A DNA stretch of 64,000 nt. Origin: Streptomyces sp. DT2A-34 (GTDB taxonomy: Bacteria > Actinomycetota > Actinomycetes > Streptomycetales > Streptomycetaceae). A program made the position numbers and the translations under genes. The DNA lies in NCBI RefSeq assembly GCF_030499515.1, contig NZ_JASTWJ010000001.1, positions 3,514,001-3,578,000 on the forward strand, written 5' to 3'. Below the pieces are notes generated by a model, which saw only the letters and a list, made by a program, of their open reading frames with translations, was not told where the DNA came from and did not search any database. Shown piece by piece: positions 52,639 through 61,706 of this stretch; positions within the stretch are counted from its first letter, which is position 1, and each line of letters opens with the position of its first letter.

Positions 52639-55600
52639 TCACTTGCCGTAATACGCGTTGTAGATCGAGATCGTCGACTTGTTGCCCTTCTTGTCGGCGA
52701 TCTTGGCGTGGAAGGAAATGGCCTTCCCCTTCGCCGGGTTCTTCACGGTGATCTTGCCGTTCTTGACCTCGAGCTTCTTCCAGGTCTGCCCGTAGTCGTA
52801 CGACACGTAGACGTGCAGCGACTTGAGGTTGCTGCCCGCGGCCGAGCCCACGACGGTGACCGGGAACGTCACCTTCTTGTCGGCGTCGACCCGGCTGTCC
52901 AGGCCCGTCTTGGCGTTGAAGCGGACCGTGGAGGCCGGCAGCTTGGCCTGGTCGCCGGACGGCTTCTTGGAGCGGAAGGTCCAGCTCGCGTCGATCCGCG
53001 TGGAGGCGGCCGCGACCTTGGCGCTCCGCTTGACCGAGGTCGTCAGCTTGTACTCGGCCTCCGCGGCCGGAACCGTGAACGCCTTCCCGCCGAACAGCGG
53101 GTCGTCGTTGGTGCCGACCTTGGTGCCGTTGCGGTACAGGCTCGTGGTCACCGCGGTGAAGTCCGACGAGCCGGCGTGCTTGTTGGCGTCGGCGAACAGC
53201 GGCAGGAACCCGTAGATGTCGTTGCCGTCACGGAACAGCCCGTAGTCCGCGTTGATGTGCGGGCCGAAGACCGCCGTGTTGAAGGTCTTCGAGTAGCTCT
53301 GGCCCGCCTTGAAGGTCTGTGCGGCGCCCAGTGTGTAGAAGGCGTCGCTGACCGGGAAGCCGTCCGCGTCCTTGCCCGCGTACTGCGCGAAGTCGAACGT
53401 CCACTGGATCTTGTCGGACGTCGACAGGTACACCGTCCGCGAGCCGGGCAGCTTCTGCTCGACCGGCGTGCCGATCGCGACGTCGTCGGGGAAGAGGCCC
53501 ACGGGGACCAGTGCGCCGGTCTTGCCGGGGGCCGCGGCACCCAGGTTGTTCTTCACCTTGGCGAGCTCGCCCGCCTTGAAGTGGCGGACCTTCTTGCCCT
53601 GGATCTTCTTGACCTTGGCGGTGGTGGCGACGTCGTACTCGGTGGCGGCACCCTTGGTCCACTGGCCGTTCCAGGTCTGGCTCAGACCGCTCGCGATCTC
53701 CGGGCCCAGGTGTGCCATGCGCAGGTCGGCGAAGGAGCCGAGGCCGACGGCGATGCCGATGCCCGCCGGCTCGTAGTAGTAGCCGGTGCTCGCGAGCACC
53801 TGCTTGGCCTGCGCGTCCGGCACGGTGATGTCGGCGGACCTGGTCGCGCGGCCGTCGATCGTCACGGAGGTGTTCTTGGTGACGGTCAGCTTCGGCTGGA
53901 CCACCCAGTCGAGGCCGCCCTCCAGGTTCACCCAGTCCTTGGCGATCCAGGCGTCCAGCAGATACGTGCCCTTGGGCAGCCGCATCTTGGTCGTGCCGGA
54001 CTCGGCAAGCGGCACCTGGTAGGACCGGTCGGTCGCCAGACCCGAGTAGCCGAGCAGGACGGTGTTGTAGTCGGGGGCCGGCTTGCCGTCCTTGTCGAGG
54101 TGCTTGACGGTGACGTCGTACGACTCCATCTCACGCTGCACCGCGGCGGCCGTACGGACGCTCTGCCCGCCGCCCGTCGCCGTCACATACGCGGAGTAGG
54201 CGCCGTCGAGCGTGCCGCCCAGCTTGGTGTTGACGGTCAGGTCGACGGAGGCCTTGCCGCCCGCCGGGACCGTCACCTTCGTCGCACCGAGCGTGAAGAA
54301 GCCCGCGGGGGCCGCCTGGCCCTTGGGGTCGGTGGCGGTCGCGGACAGGGTGAGGGTGACGTCCTGCGTACCGAGGTTGCGGTACGTCAGCGCCTCGGTG
54401 ACCGGCTTGTCGTCGGTGTGCGGCCACTGCTGCACACCGAAGCTCACCGACACCGGGTCGGCGATCACGGTCTGCTTGATGGCCTTGTCGACCTGGATAC
54501 GGCCCGAACCCTGCTCGAACGGCGTGTACTTGCCGCCCTTGGTGGAACCGGTCAGCGCGCCCTTCAGCTCGGCGTACGTCCAGTCCGGGTGCTGCTGCTT
54601 GAGGATCGCCGCGGCGCCCGCGACATGCGGGGTCGCCATCGACGTACCGGAGATCGTCAGGTAGCCGGCCGGGTTCTCGCCGACCTCCTGCTCGATGAGG
54701 CTGCCCTTGGCGGACGCCGCCGTGATGTCCACGCCGGGCGCGGTGACGTCCGGCTTGACGGCGCCGTCGCCGAGCCGCGGGCCGGTGCTGGAGAACTCGG
54801 CGAGCTTGTCCTTGTCGTCGACGGCGCCGACGGTGAGCGCGGCGTCCGCGCTGCCCGGCGAATTGACCGACTCCGGGCCGGAGTTGCCCGCCGCGATCGC
54901 GAAGAGGATGCCCTTCTCGGCGGACAGCTTGTTGACCGCCGCCTCCAGCGGGTCGACCGCCGGGGTGTCGCCGCCGCCCAGGCTCATGTTGACGACCTGG
55001 GCGCCCTGCTCGGCGGCCCACTCCATGCCGGCGAGGATGCCGGAGTCGTCGCCGAAGCCCTGGTCGTCGAGGACCTTGCCGTTGAGGACGTCGGCGCCTG
55101 GTGCGACGCCCTTGAACTTGCCGCCGGACTTCGCGCCGGTGCCGGCCGCGATGGACGCGACGTGCGTGCCGTGGCCGACCTTGTCCTCCGCGGTGGCGGA
55201 CGGCGTGAAGTTCTTGGCCGCGATCACCTGGTCCTTGAGGTCCGGGTGGGTCGCGTCGACGCCGGTGTCCAGTACGGCGATCTTGACGCCCTTGCCGTCG
55301 TAGCCGGCCTCCCACGCCTTGGGGGCGCCGATCTGCGGCACGGACTTGTCGAGGCTGGCCTCGCGGACGCCGTCGAGCCAGATGTGCGCGATGCCGGAGG
55401 CGGCCTTGTCGCCGTTGGTGAGCGCGTCCCACAGTTCGGGCGCGTCCTGGTGCGGGGTCTGGACCGCGTCCGCGTTGAGGGACTTCAGGGTCCGGCGGAG
55501 CTTGCCCGCGTCACGGACGTCCGCCTTGGTGCCGGCGGCGGCGCCCTTGTAGCCGACGATGACCTTCAGGCCCTTGGCCTGGGAGGTGCGGGTCGCGGAC

Positions 55601-55962
55601 TTGTTGAGCTCGGTGACGTCGAACAGCCGCTGGTCGAGCTTGCCGGCGGCGACCAACTGGGCCGCGTCGGCCGGGGTGACGAGCGTGTGCCCGTCGGTCT
55701 TGCGTATCTGTACCGGTATGTGCTCGCGCCCCTTCGCCCGCTCCAGGCCGACCACGCGGCCCTTGGAGTCGACGGAGACCCGGTCACCCGTGATCAGGGT
55801 GATGCGGTGGGGGGCCGTGAGCGAGGCAGCGGCGCGGTCCTTGGCGCCGGACGAGCGCTGCTCCGGTTCTGCCGACGCCGGGCTGGTCATGCCCGCGGCG
55901 AGGGCGACGGCGGCCGCCGTGGCGACAGAGGCCGCGCATGTTCTTCTGACTTTTCTGCGCAA
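52639..55962 (-). CDS. Secreted S8 (subtilisin-like) serine peptidase (1107 aa)
   Basis: Exported protease. Residues 1-31 are a signal peptide (SPASA-E); a propeptide follows to about 200. The S8 domain spans ~215-500 with the full triad: D232 (AVLDTGVD), H264 (GHGTHVAS), S441 (GTSMATPH), and the oxyanion N360 (AAGNSG). The remaining ~600 residues are beta-rich domains that may bind substrate or wall, including LTYRNLGTQDVTLTLSAT and a C-terminal HVYVSYDYGQTWKKLEV module. TTG 55962 is chosen because AAGGGGGAAAC precedes it and it gives a normal signal peptide; the frame extends to 56082 without similarity. Confidence 0.92.
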   Translation of the reverse strand: MRRKVRRTCAASVATAAAVALAAGMTSPASAEPEQRSSGAKDRAAASLTAPHRITLITGDRVSVDSKGRVVGLERAKGREHIPVQIRKTDGHTLVTPADAAQLVAAGKLDQRLFDVTELNKSATRTSQAKGLKVIVGYKGAAAGTKADVRDAGKLRRTLKSLNADAVQTPHQDAPELWDALTNGDKAASGIAHIWLDGVREASLDKSVPQIGAPKAWEAGYDGKGVKIAVLDTGVDATHPDLKDQVIAAKNFTPSATAEDKVGHGTHVASIAAGTGAKSGGKFKGVAPGADVLNGKVLDDQGFGDDSGILAGMEWAAEQGAQVVNMSLGGGDTPAVDPLEAAVNKLSAEKGILFAIAAGNSGPESVNSPGSADAALTVGAVDDKDKLAEFSSTGPRLGDGAVKPDVTAPGVDITAASAKGSLIEQEVGENPAGYLTISGTSMATPHVAGAAAILKQQHPDWTYAELKGALTGSTKGGKYTPFEQGSGRIQVDKAIKQTVIADPVSVSFGVQQWPHTDDKPVTEALTYRNLGTQDVTLTLSATATDPKGQAAPAGFFTLGATKVTVPAGGKASVDLTVNTKLGGTLDGAYSAYVTATGGGQSVRTAAAVQREMESYDVTVKHLDKDGKPAPDYNTVLLGYSGLATDRSYQVPLAESGTTKMRLPKGTYLLDAWIAKDWVNLEGGLDWVVQPKLTVTKNTSVTIDGRATRSADITVPDAQAKQVLASTGYYYEPAGIGIAVGLGSFADLRMAHLGPEIASGLSQTWNGQWTKGAATEYDVATTAKVKKIQGKKVRHFKAGELAKVKNNLGAAAPGKTGALVPVGLFPDDVAIGTPVEQKLPGSRTVYLSTSDKIQWTFDFAQYAGKDADGFPVSDAFYTLGAAQTFKAGQSYSKTFNTAVFGPHINADYGLFRDGNDIYGFLPLFADANKHAGSSDFTAVTTSLYRNGTKVGTNDDPLFGGKAFTVPAAEAEYKLTTSVKRSAKVAAASTRIDASWTFRSKKPSGDQAKLPASTVRFNAKTGLDSRVDADKKVTFPVTVVGSAAGSNLKSLHVYVSYDYGQTWKKLEVKNGKITVKNPAKGKAISFHAKIADKKGNKSTISIYNAYYGK

Positions 55963-56158
55963 GTTTCCCCCTTGCAGAAGGTCCGGGCGAATTCTCTGTT
56001 CACCCGGCCGGAGGAGATCCCGCGCATGCGCGCTTCGCCCCCCGGAATACGCAGTATGCCGAGGGGCGATCAGGCACCTCAATAGATGAGAGGAAGGTAA
56101 GAAGCACGCCCTGCCGACTGTTACGTGCCAGCCCGAACTCCGTTACAGAGTTGTCGTG

Positions 56159-56842
56159 TTACGCCCCCGCGTTCTCCTTGACAATGATCTGTCCCTTGCG
56201 GATGGTCGCCACTCGCGGGGCCTTTTTCGCGATCGCCGAGTCGTGGGTGACCATGGTGAAGGTCAACCCGAGTTCCTTCCACATGCGTTCGAGTACGTCC
56301 ATGATCTCGTCGCGCATCGACTCGTCGAGATTGCCGGTGGGTTCGTCGGCCAGCAGCACCTTCGGCTCCTTGACCAGCGCGCGGGCGATGGCGACGCGCT
56401 GCTGCTGACCGCCGGACATCTCGCTCGGCAGATGCCCGAGACGCTCTCCGAGCCCGACCGACTTCAGTGCCTCGGCGGCCCGTTCGCGCCGCTCCTTCGT
56501 CTTGATGCCGAGGGGGACGAGGGCGGTCTCGACGTTCTCCTGTGCGGTGAGGGTGGGGATGAGGTTGAAGGACTGGAACACGAAGCCGATGTTCTCGCTG
56601 CGGATCTCTGTCAGCCGGGTCTCGGAGAGCTTGGCCAAGTCGGTGCCGTCGAGGACGACTTCACCTGCGGTGGGCCGGTCCAGGCCGCCGAGCATCTGAA
56701 GGAGGGTGGACTTGCCGCCGCCGGTGGGGCCCTGGATGACGAGCCGGTCGCCGTCGGCGATGGTGAGGTCGACTCCGTCGAGGGCGTCGACGGTTTCCTT
56801 GCCTCGGGTGTAGCGCTTGGTGACGTTTCTGAGTTCGTACAT
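56159..56842 (-). CDS. MacB/LolD-type ABC ATPase (227 aa)
   Basis: ATP-binding subunit of a MacB/FtsE-like mechanotransmitting transporter. Walker A QGPTGGGKST, family-specific FVFQSFNLIPTLTAQENVE, signature MSGGQQQRVAIARAL, and LLADEPTGNLD are all present. ATG 56842 has GGAG about 9 bases upstream. The partner permease is the next gene upstream at 57730-59214, but an 887-base repeat-filled gap separates them, unusual for subunits normally a few bases apart. Confidence 0.92.
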   Translation of the reverse strand: MYELRNVTKRYTRGKETVDALDGVDLTIADGDRLVIQGPTGGGKSTLLQMLGGLDRPTAGEVVLDGTDLAKLSETRLTEIRSENIGFVFQSFNLIPTLTAQENVETALVPLGIKTKERRERAAEALKSVGLGERLGHLPSEMSGGQQQRVAIARALVKEPKVLLADEPTGNLDESMRDEIMDVLERMWKELGLTFTMVTHDSAIAKKAPRVATIRKGQIIVKENAGA

Positions 56843-56912
56843 GGTGGGTGGCTCCTGGGGGGTCGGTTCGGGTGGGGTGGGGTGAGGTTCGGGGGTGGTG
56901 CGGATCGTTTCT

Positions 56913-56970
56913 TGGCTGCGGGTGCGTGGGGGCTGGTCGCGCAGTTCCCCGCGCCCCTTGGGTGGGTGCA
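56913..56970. repeat. Interspersed Streptomyces intergenic repeat
   Basis: The reverse strand reads AAGGGGCGCGGGGAACTGCG then CGACCAGCCCCCACGCACCC and GCAG, from memory one of the commonest short intergenic elements of Streptomyces. It lies between the ATPase and permease genes. Confidence 0.7.
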
Positions 56971-57016
56971 GTCCCGCCGGCTGCAATGGACCGCTGCTCG
57001 ACTCGTCGCAACGCGG

Positions 57017-57618
57017 AGCCGCCGCAGCCTGCACAGCGACCGGCCGCCAGGTCCTGCGTAGCCGTCGGCACCGCAGCCCCGCATAGCCACCAGCCGCCGC
57101 AGCGCCTGCGCAGCCGCCAGCCGCCGTGGCCTGCACAGCCACCAGCCGCCGCAACCTGCCCAGCCACCGGCACCGCAACCTGCGCCGCCACCGGCCCGCC
57201 CACAGCCTGCACAGCCACCAGCGCCATTGCCTGCACAGCCACCAGCCGCCGCAACCTGCCCAGCCACCGGCACCGCAACCTGCGCCGCCACCGGCCCGCC
57301 CACAGCCTGCACAGCCACCAGCGCCATTGCCTGCCCAGCCACCAGCCGCCGCAACCTGCCCAGCCGCCGGCACCGCAACCTGCGCCGCCGCCGGCCCGCC
57401 CACAGCCTGCATAGCCACCAGCGCCATTGCCTGCCCAGCCACCGGCCACGGCAGCCCCTGCGCAGCCACCAGCCGCCGCAACCTGCCCAGCCACCGGCAC
57501 CGCAACCTGCGCCGCCACCGGCCCGCCCACAGCCTGCACAGCCACCAGCGCCATTGCCTGCCCAGCCACCGGCCACGGCAGCCCCTGCGCAGCCACCAGC
57601 CGCCGCAACCTGCCCAGC
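57017..57618. repeat. Minisatellite between ABC ATPase and permease genes
   Basis: ~25-bp units of the form CTGCNCAGCCACCRGCNCCGC plus AAC. They are arranged as 100-bp super-repeats (starts at 57131, 57231, 57331) and then 126-bp ones (57431, 57557) carrying an added CGGCCACGGCAGCCCCTGCG segment. Because 100 is not a multiple of three, the array cannot be a repeated peptide in one frame. The whole gap 56843-57729 has no credible gene. Confidence 0.85.
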
Positions 57619-57620
57619 TT

Positions 57621-57720
57621 GCGGGCAGTCGTGCCGCTGGGGCGGCGCCCGTCCCAAAGAGAGCGGCACCCCGTCGTCGCCGGGTTGCGCGACCCACCCC
57701 CGCCCAGCCGCAGCCGCAGC
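57621..57720. repeat. Conserved element flanking the 57 kb minisatellite
   Basis: About 100 bases including GGGCAGTCGTGCCGCTGGGG and GCGCGACCCACCCCCGCCCA. It matches the reverse complement of 39271-39371 and, in part, 39173-39225, each also next to a minisatellite. Confidence 0.7.
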
Positions 57721-57729
57721 CGACGTCAG

Positions 57730-59214
57730 CTACTCGACACGGCGCAGTGCATCGGCCGGACGGAGCCGAGAGGCGCGCCAGCCGCCGAACGCGCCCGCGA
57801 TCAACCCGCCCGTCACCGCGAGCCCGACCGCAAGGGCAACCGTCGTAAGACTGACGGGCGCGGTCAGCGCGACGTCGAGCGTCGTGCTCGCCGTCTGCCG
57901 TCCGGGACCGCCGCCCCCGAAGCCACCGCCCCCCGGGCCGCCCCCCGTTCCGCCACCGCCACCGCCACCGCCCAACTGCGCCTGCAGCGTCGGACTGATC
58001 GCCGTCACGACGTACGCCCCCGCGAGCCCGATCGCGATACCCAGCGCACCACCGAGCAGCCCGTTGACGATCGCCTCGCCGACCACCTGCCGGGTCACCC
58101 GCCCCGACTTCCACCCCAGCGCCTTGAGCGTGCCGAACTCCCGCACCCGGCGCGACACCGCCGAGGAGGTCAGCAGCCCGGCCACCAGGAACGCCGCCAC
58201 CAGCACCGCGATGGACAGCCACTTGCCGACGCCGGCAGCCAGCGAGGACGCCGTGGACAGCGAGCCGGACACCGTGTCCGCGAGGTCGGCGGAGGTCGTC
58301 ACCGTCGTACCGGAGATGTTCTTCTGGATCGTCGACTTGACGGAGTCGATCTGCTGGGAGTCGGTCGCCTTGACGTAGATGGTGGTGACCTTGTTCTTCG
58401 CGTCGGCGAGCGTCTGCGCCTGCTTCAGCGGGATGTAGAGGTTGGCGGCCGCGTCCCCGCTGTCGGGCGTGGCGATGCCGATCACCTTGAACTTGGTGCC
58501 CTTGACGGTGACGGTGGAGCCGACCTTGAGCTTCTTCTCCTTGGCGTACGACGTGTCGGCGACGACGACCTGGGCGTCGGTCTCCGACGTCTTGAACGTA
58601 CGGCCGCTGGTGATCTTCGACGAGGTCAGCGGGCCGAGCGCCGGCTTGGTGACGTCGGTGCCGTAGACGGAGTGGTTGTTGACGTCGAAGTCGGCGCCAC
58701 CGCCGGGCACTTCGCCCTGCGGCTGGCTGCCGCCGCCACCGCCCTGCTGCCCGGGACCGCCGCCCTGCTGGCCACCGCTGCTCTGGTCCTGCTGGAACTG
58801 ACCCCGCGTGAACTGCCCGCTGACCTTGATGACCTGCAGGCTCAGCCCGCCGACCGCGTCCGAGACACCGCTCTGGTCGCCGACCTTGGTGACGGTCGAG
58901 CTCGACAGCGTCTGGAAGCCCTGGACCATGACGCGGTCGGTGGACTGCTCCTCGTCGGAGCCGTCGTCCTGGGCGTCGAACTGGAAGCGCGGCCGCTCGG
59001 AGCTGTTCCCGGTGGGCTCGGCGGCCTTGGTGACGGTCATGTCCGTGCCCAGGCCGTAGAGGGACTGCAGGACCTTGTCCTGGGCCTTGCTCATGCCGGA
59101 GGACACGGAGTTGACCACGATGACCAGCGCGATGCCCAGCGCGAGTCCGGAGGCGACGACGAGGGCCGCCTTTCTGCGGCGGCGCAGCTCGCGCCTCAGG
59201 TAGGTGAGGAACAT
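57730..59214 (-). CDS. MacB/FtsX-like ABC permease (494 aa)
   Basis: Membrane subunit with the MacB plan: one N-terminal helix (about 20-40), a large extracytoplasmic domain (~40-330), then three C-terminal helices. The FtsX core is visible as SSAVSRRVREFGTLKALGWK and WRASRLRPADALRRVE at the end. The outer domain contains a Gly/Gln-rich insertion (GGQQGGGPGQQGGGGGSQPQ), and a Gly-rich loop lies between the last helices, both flexible. ATG 59214 is the natural start. It is transcribed before the ATPase at 56842, through the repeat gap. Confidence 0.9.
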   Translation of the reverse strand: MFLTYLRRELRRRRKAALVVASGLALGIALVIVVNSVSSGMSKAQDKVLQSLYGLGTDMTVTKAAEPTGNSSERPRFQFDAQDDGSDEEQSTDRVMVQGFQTLSSSTVTKVGDQSGVSDAVGGLSLQVIKVSGQFTRGQFQQDQSSGGQQGGGPGQQGGGGGSQPQGEVPGGGADFDVNNHSVYGTDVTKPALGPLTSSKITSGRTFKTSETDAQVVVADTSYAKEKKLKVGSTVTVKGTKFKVIGIATPDSGDAAANLYIPLKQAQTLADAKNKVTTIYVKATDSQQIDSVKSTIQKNISGTTVTTSADLADTVSGSLSTASSLAAGVGKWLSIAVLVAAFLVAGLLTSSAVSRRVREFGTLKALGWKSGRVTRQVVGEAIVNGLLGGALGIAIGLAGAYVVTAISPTLQAQLGGGGGGGGTGGGPGGGGFGGGGPGRQTASTTLDVALTAPVSLTTVALAVGLAVTGGLIAGAFGGWRASRLRPADALRRVE

Positions 59215-59299
59215 GCGCCGCAAGCTAGGTACGGCGCGTGATGACTGGATAAGGCCGAAATAAGAGACGGATGAGACGCCTGAGACCGCGCCCGGAAAC

Positions 59300-59329
59300 A
59301 CCGATGCCGCCCCTGAGGGCGGCATCGGT
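59300..59329 (-). terminator. Terminator of the L,D-transpeptidase gene
   Basis: Perfect 13-bp stem (59300-59312 with 59317-59329) and CTGA loop, 53 bases beyond the reverse-strand stop at 59382. Confidence 0.75.
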
Positions 59330-59381
59330 CGGCTGTGCGGGAGCTGTACGGCGGCTACGCGCGAGGGAACCCGCGGGGCCG

Positions 59382-60632
59382 TCAGACGGCCGAACCGGCC
59401 TTCCACTGCGCCCAGTCCATGTTCCAGCCGTTGAGGCCGTTGTCCGGCGCGATGGTCTTGTCGCCGGTGTTCTGGACGACCACGACGTCACCGACGATCG
59501 AGTTGTTGTAGAACCAGTAGCCCGCCGTGCCCTTGTCGTTGGCACCCTTGGTGTCGGACAGGCCCACGCAGCCGTGGCTGGTGTTCACGCTGCCGAAGAT
59601 GGACTTGGCGCCCCAGTAGTTGCCGTGCACGAAGGTGCCGGAGGTGGACAGGCGGATGGCGTGCGGCACGTCCTTGATGTCGTACTCGCCCTTGCCGTCG
59701 TCGTCCGTGAAGCCCACGGTCGCGCCGTTCATGCGCGTCTCCTTGAACTTCTCGGACATCACCATGATGCCTTCGTAGGTCTTGTTCTCCGGCGAACCGG
59801 CGGAGATCGGGATGGTCTTGATGGTCTTGCCGTCCTGCGTGACCTTCATCTGCTTGGTCTTCGCGTCGACGTACGAGATCTGGTTGCGGCCGATCTTGAA
59901 GGTGACCGTCTTCTCCTGGACGCCGTAGACACCGTCGGCACCCTCGACCCCGTCCAGGGCCATCTTCAGGGTGACGGTGGAGCCTTCCTGCCAGTACTCG
60001 TCGGGCCGGCAGTCCATGCGGATGTCGTTGAACCAGTGGCAGACGACTTCCTGGCCGCTGGTGGTGGAGACGGTGACGCCCTTCTGGACGGCCGCCTTGT
60101 TGGTGATCGACTTGTCGAAGTTGATCGACACGGGCATGCCGACGCCGACGGTGGAGCCGTCCTCCGGCGTGAAGTAGCCGAGGAAGCTGTTGCTCGGGGA
60201 GACGGTGGTGAAGGAGGCGTTCTCGTGGGCCTCCAGGCCCTTGGAGTCCTTCGCGGTCACCGCGACCTTGTAGGTCGTGGAGCGCTCCAGCTGGGCGCTG
60301 GGCTTCCAGCTGGTCTTGTCGGCGGATATCTCGCCCTCGACCGCGGCGCCGTCGGCGGTCGTCATCGTCACCTCGGTGAGCGTGCCCTTGCTCACGGTGA
60401 CGGCGGCGGACTTGTTGATGGAGGCGTTGTCGGTGCCGTCCTCGGGCGTGATCTTGATCTGGGCCTCGGAGGTCTCCTTGGCGGCCGCCTCGTCGACCTT
60501 GGCCTGCGAGGAGTCGCCGCCGTCGCTTCCGGAGGCGTTGTCGTCGCCGCCGGAGCAGGCGGAGAGCACCAGGACACCGCCGAGCAGTGCGGACGCGACC
60601 GCCAGGCCCTTGCGCCGCTTACTGTTCGTCAT
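59382..60632 (-). CDS. L,D-transpeptidase lipoprotein with Ig-like domains (416 aa)
   Basis: Cell-wall enzyme forming 3-3 peptidoglycan crosslinks. The signal peptide ends in lipobox LSAC (Cys ~25), followed by an Asp/Ser-rich linker. Two Ig-like domains span ~55-265 (including FTPEDGSTVGVGMPVSINFD), as in mycobacterial LdtMt2-type enzymes. The YkuD domain (~270-400) has HGNYWGAKSIFG and the catalytic Cys in TSHGCVGLS. ATG 60632 lies 9 bases after GGAG; a GTG just before it is possible. It is a monocistronic unit with a strong terminator. Confidence 0.94.
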   Translation of the reverse strand: MTNSKRRKGLAVASALLGGVLVLSACSGGDDNASGSDGGDSSQAKVDEAAAKETSEAQIKITPEDGTDNASINKSAAVTVSKGTLTEVTMTTADGAAVEGEISADKTSWKPSAQLERSTTYKVAVTAKDSKGLEAHENASFTTVSPSNSFLGYFTPEDGSTVGVGMPVSINFDKSITNKAAVQKGVTVSTTSGQEVVCHWFNDIRMDCRPDEYWQEGSTVTLKMALDGVEGADGVYGVQEKTVTFKIGRNQISYVDAKTKQMKVTQDGKTIKTIPISAGSPENKTYEGIMVMSEKFKETRMNGATVGFTDDDGKGEYDIKDVPHAIRLSTSGTFVHGNYWGAKSIFGSVNTSHGCVGLSDTKGANDKGTAGYWFYNNSIVGDVVVVQNTGDKTIAPDNGLNGWNMDWAQWKAGSAV

Positions 60633-60805
60633 CACACGCTTCTCCATTGTTCCCGAATCCCCAAAACGCCCGAGAGTCCCCGTCAAGAACCTTCAACGCT
60701 ACGACCGGTTCGTCCCGTTCCACATTCCTTGTATGTGTGGGGCACACCACGTCCGCCGGGGCGGGTGGTGCCGGTGTCGGTCAGTGCGCCCCATGAGACG
60801 ACGAA

Positions 60806-60833
60806 ACCCCGGACGGCGGTTGCCGCCCGGGGT
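60806..60833 (-). terminator. Terminator of the small acidic protein gene
   Basis: ACCCCGG (60806-60812) pairs with CCGGGGT (60827-60833), with inner CGGC/GCCG pairing, 20 bases beyond the reverse-strand stop at 60854. Confidence 0.6.
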
Positions 60834-60853
60834 CACGATTTCCCCAAGCCGCG

Positions 60854-61252
60854 TCAGCCGACCCTCTTGGCCCCTTCGGCCCCTCCGGCCCCTTCAGCGC
60901 CTTCGTCGCCGTCAACGCCTTCATCGTCGAAGTCCTCGTCGACATCATCGTCGTCAAGGTCCCACTCCGGCGAATCCGGGTCGTAGCCGATGCGCTCGCT
61001 GGACCAGGAGGCTTGCGCGAGCTCGACCCCCGGTACCTCGCTGACCAGGTCGAACGGGTCGACGAGATAAGCGAGGGCTTCCGCCGTGTCTTCCGTCACA
61101 GCGCTTTCGGCGTGGGCCCGTTCGTCGGTCGGCATGGTTTCGTCGCCGGCGATGCGCCGCAGCGCGGCCTTGGTCAGGGCGTTCTCGTCCTCCACTTCGA
61201 GGACGAGTTCCACGCGAAGCCGTACAAAACGTGATGTTTCTGGTGCACTCAT
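60854..61252 (-). CDS. Small protein with acidic C-terminal tail (132 aa)
   Basis: Unknown cytoplasmic protein. The first ~85 residues look like a compact alpha/beta domain (RFVRLRVELVLEVEDENALT, then ALRRIAGDE). The last ~45 are dominated by Asp, Glu and Gly (WDLDDDDVDEDFDDEGVDGD) and are probably disordered. ATG 61252 is the last start before the conserved-looking VRLRVELVLEV; the frame opens further upstream but those codons look random. Acidic tails suggest binding to basic partners or chaperone-like action; speculative. Confidence 0.75.
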   Translation of the reverse strand: MSAPETSRFVRLRVELVLEVEDENALTKAALRRIAGDETMPTDERAHAESAVTEDTAEALAYLVDPFDLVSEVPGVELAQASWSSERIGYDPDSPEWDLDDDDVDEDFDDEGVDGDEGAEGAGGAEGAKRVG

Positions 61253-61361
61253 GCCCGGAGCGTACGACTGATTTCCCCCGTGACTTTCCCGTGACCCGCG
61301 ACTTTCACTAACATCGCCCCACACGGCCAATTCGCCAGCGCCACAAGGGGATCGATATTCC

Positions 61362-61700
61362 GTGTCCGCCGCTCACCGATCGTCGTCCACCGCACGCCGA
61401 TCGCTGCTGACCGCCACCGCCGCGGGGGCCCTGCTGGGCGCCCTGTGGTTCGTACCCTCCGCCAACGCGACGGGGGACGAGCCAGCGAGAACGGAGCCTT
61501 CGGCGACCCCGTCGACGCAGGTCACCCAGCAGGCCCGGGCCGCCTCCGAGAGCACGGACGACGCCGCCGCGGACACAACGCGGCTCGCCGACACGGGAAG
61601 CTTCGACACCACGCCGTACATCGTCGGCGGGACCGTCTTCCTCGGTCTGGGCGCGGGCTTCGTCGCCTATTCGGTGCGCCGGGAACATCTCGGATTTTGA
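61362..61700 (+). CDS. Putative sortase-anchored surface protein, LADTG motif (112 aa)
   Basis: Short secreted protein with a complete wall-sorting signal. Residues 1-36 are a signal peptide (ANA-T). A Thr/Ser/Ala-rich ~38-residue spacer leads to LADTG at about 74-78. A hydrophobic helix follows (YIVGGTVFLGLGAGFVAYSV) and a basic tail VRREHLGF. LAxTG is the recognition form of class E sortases in Streptomyces. The exposed part is very small, so it may be a wall spacer or cap like the short chaplin-type proteins, though it has no chaplin domain. GTG 61362 with AGGGG 12 bases upstream. Confidence 0.75.
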   Translation: MSAAHRSSSTARRSLLTATAAGALLGALWFVPSANATGDEPARTEPSATPSTQVTQQARAASESTDDAAADTTRLADTGSFDTTPYIVGGTVFLGLGAGFVAYSVRREHLGF

Positions 61701-61706
61701 ATTCGC

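Noticed and set aside
56611..58222. Cys/Trp/Gly-rich reverse frames and Pro/Ala-rich forward frames over the 57 kb repeats
   Set aside because: The 100-bp period is not a multiple of three, so each copy changes frame; composition is an artefact of the repeat.
60706..60733. GGAAT-N18-GTC upstream of the L,D-transpeptidase as a sigma-R promoter
   Set aside because: It has the same one-base mismatch as mca, but there is no functional reason or recalled evidence for thiol control of this gene, so a chance match is likely.
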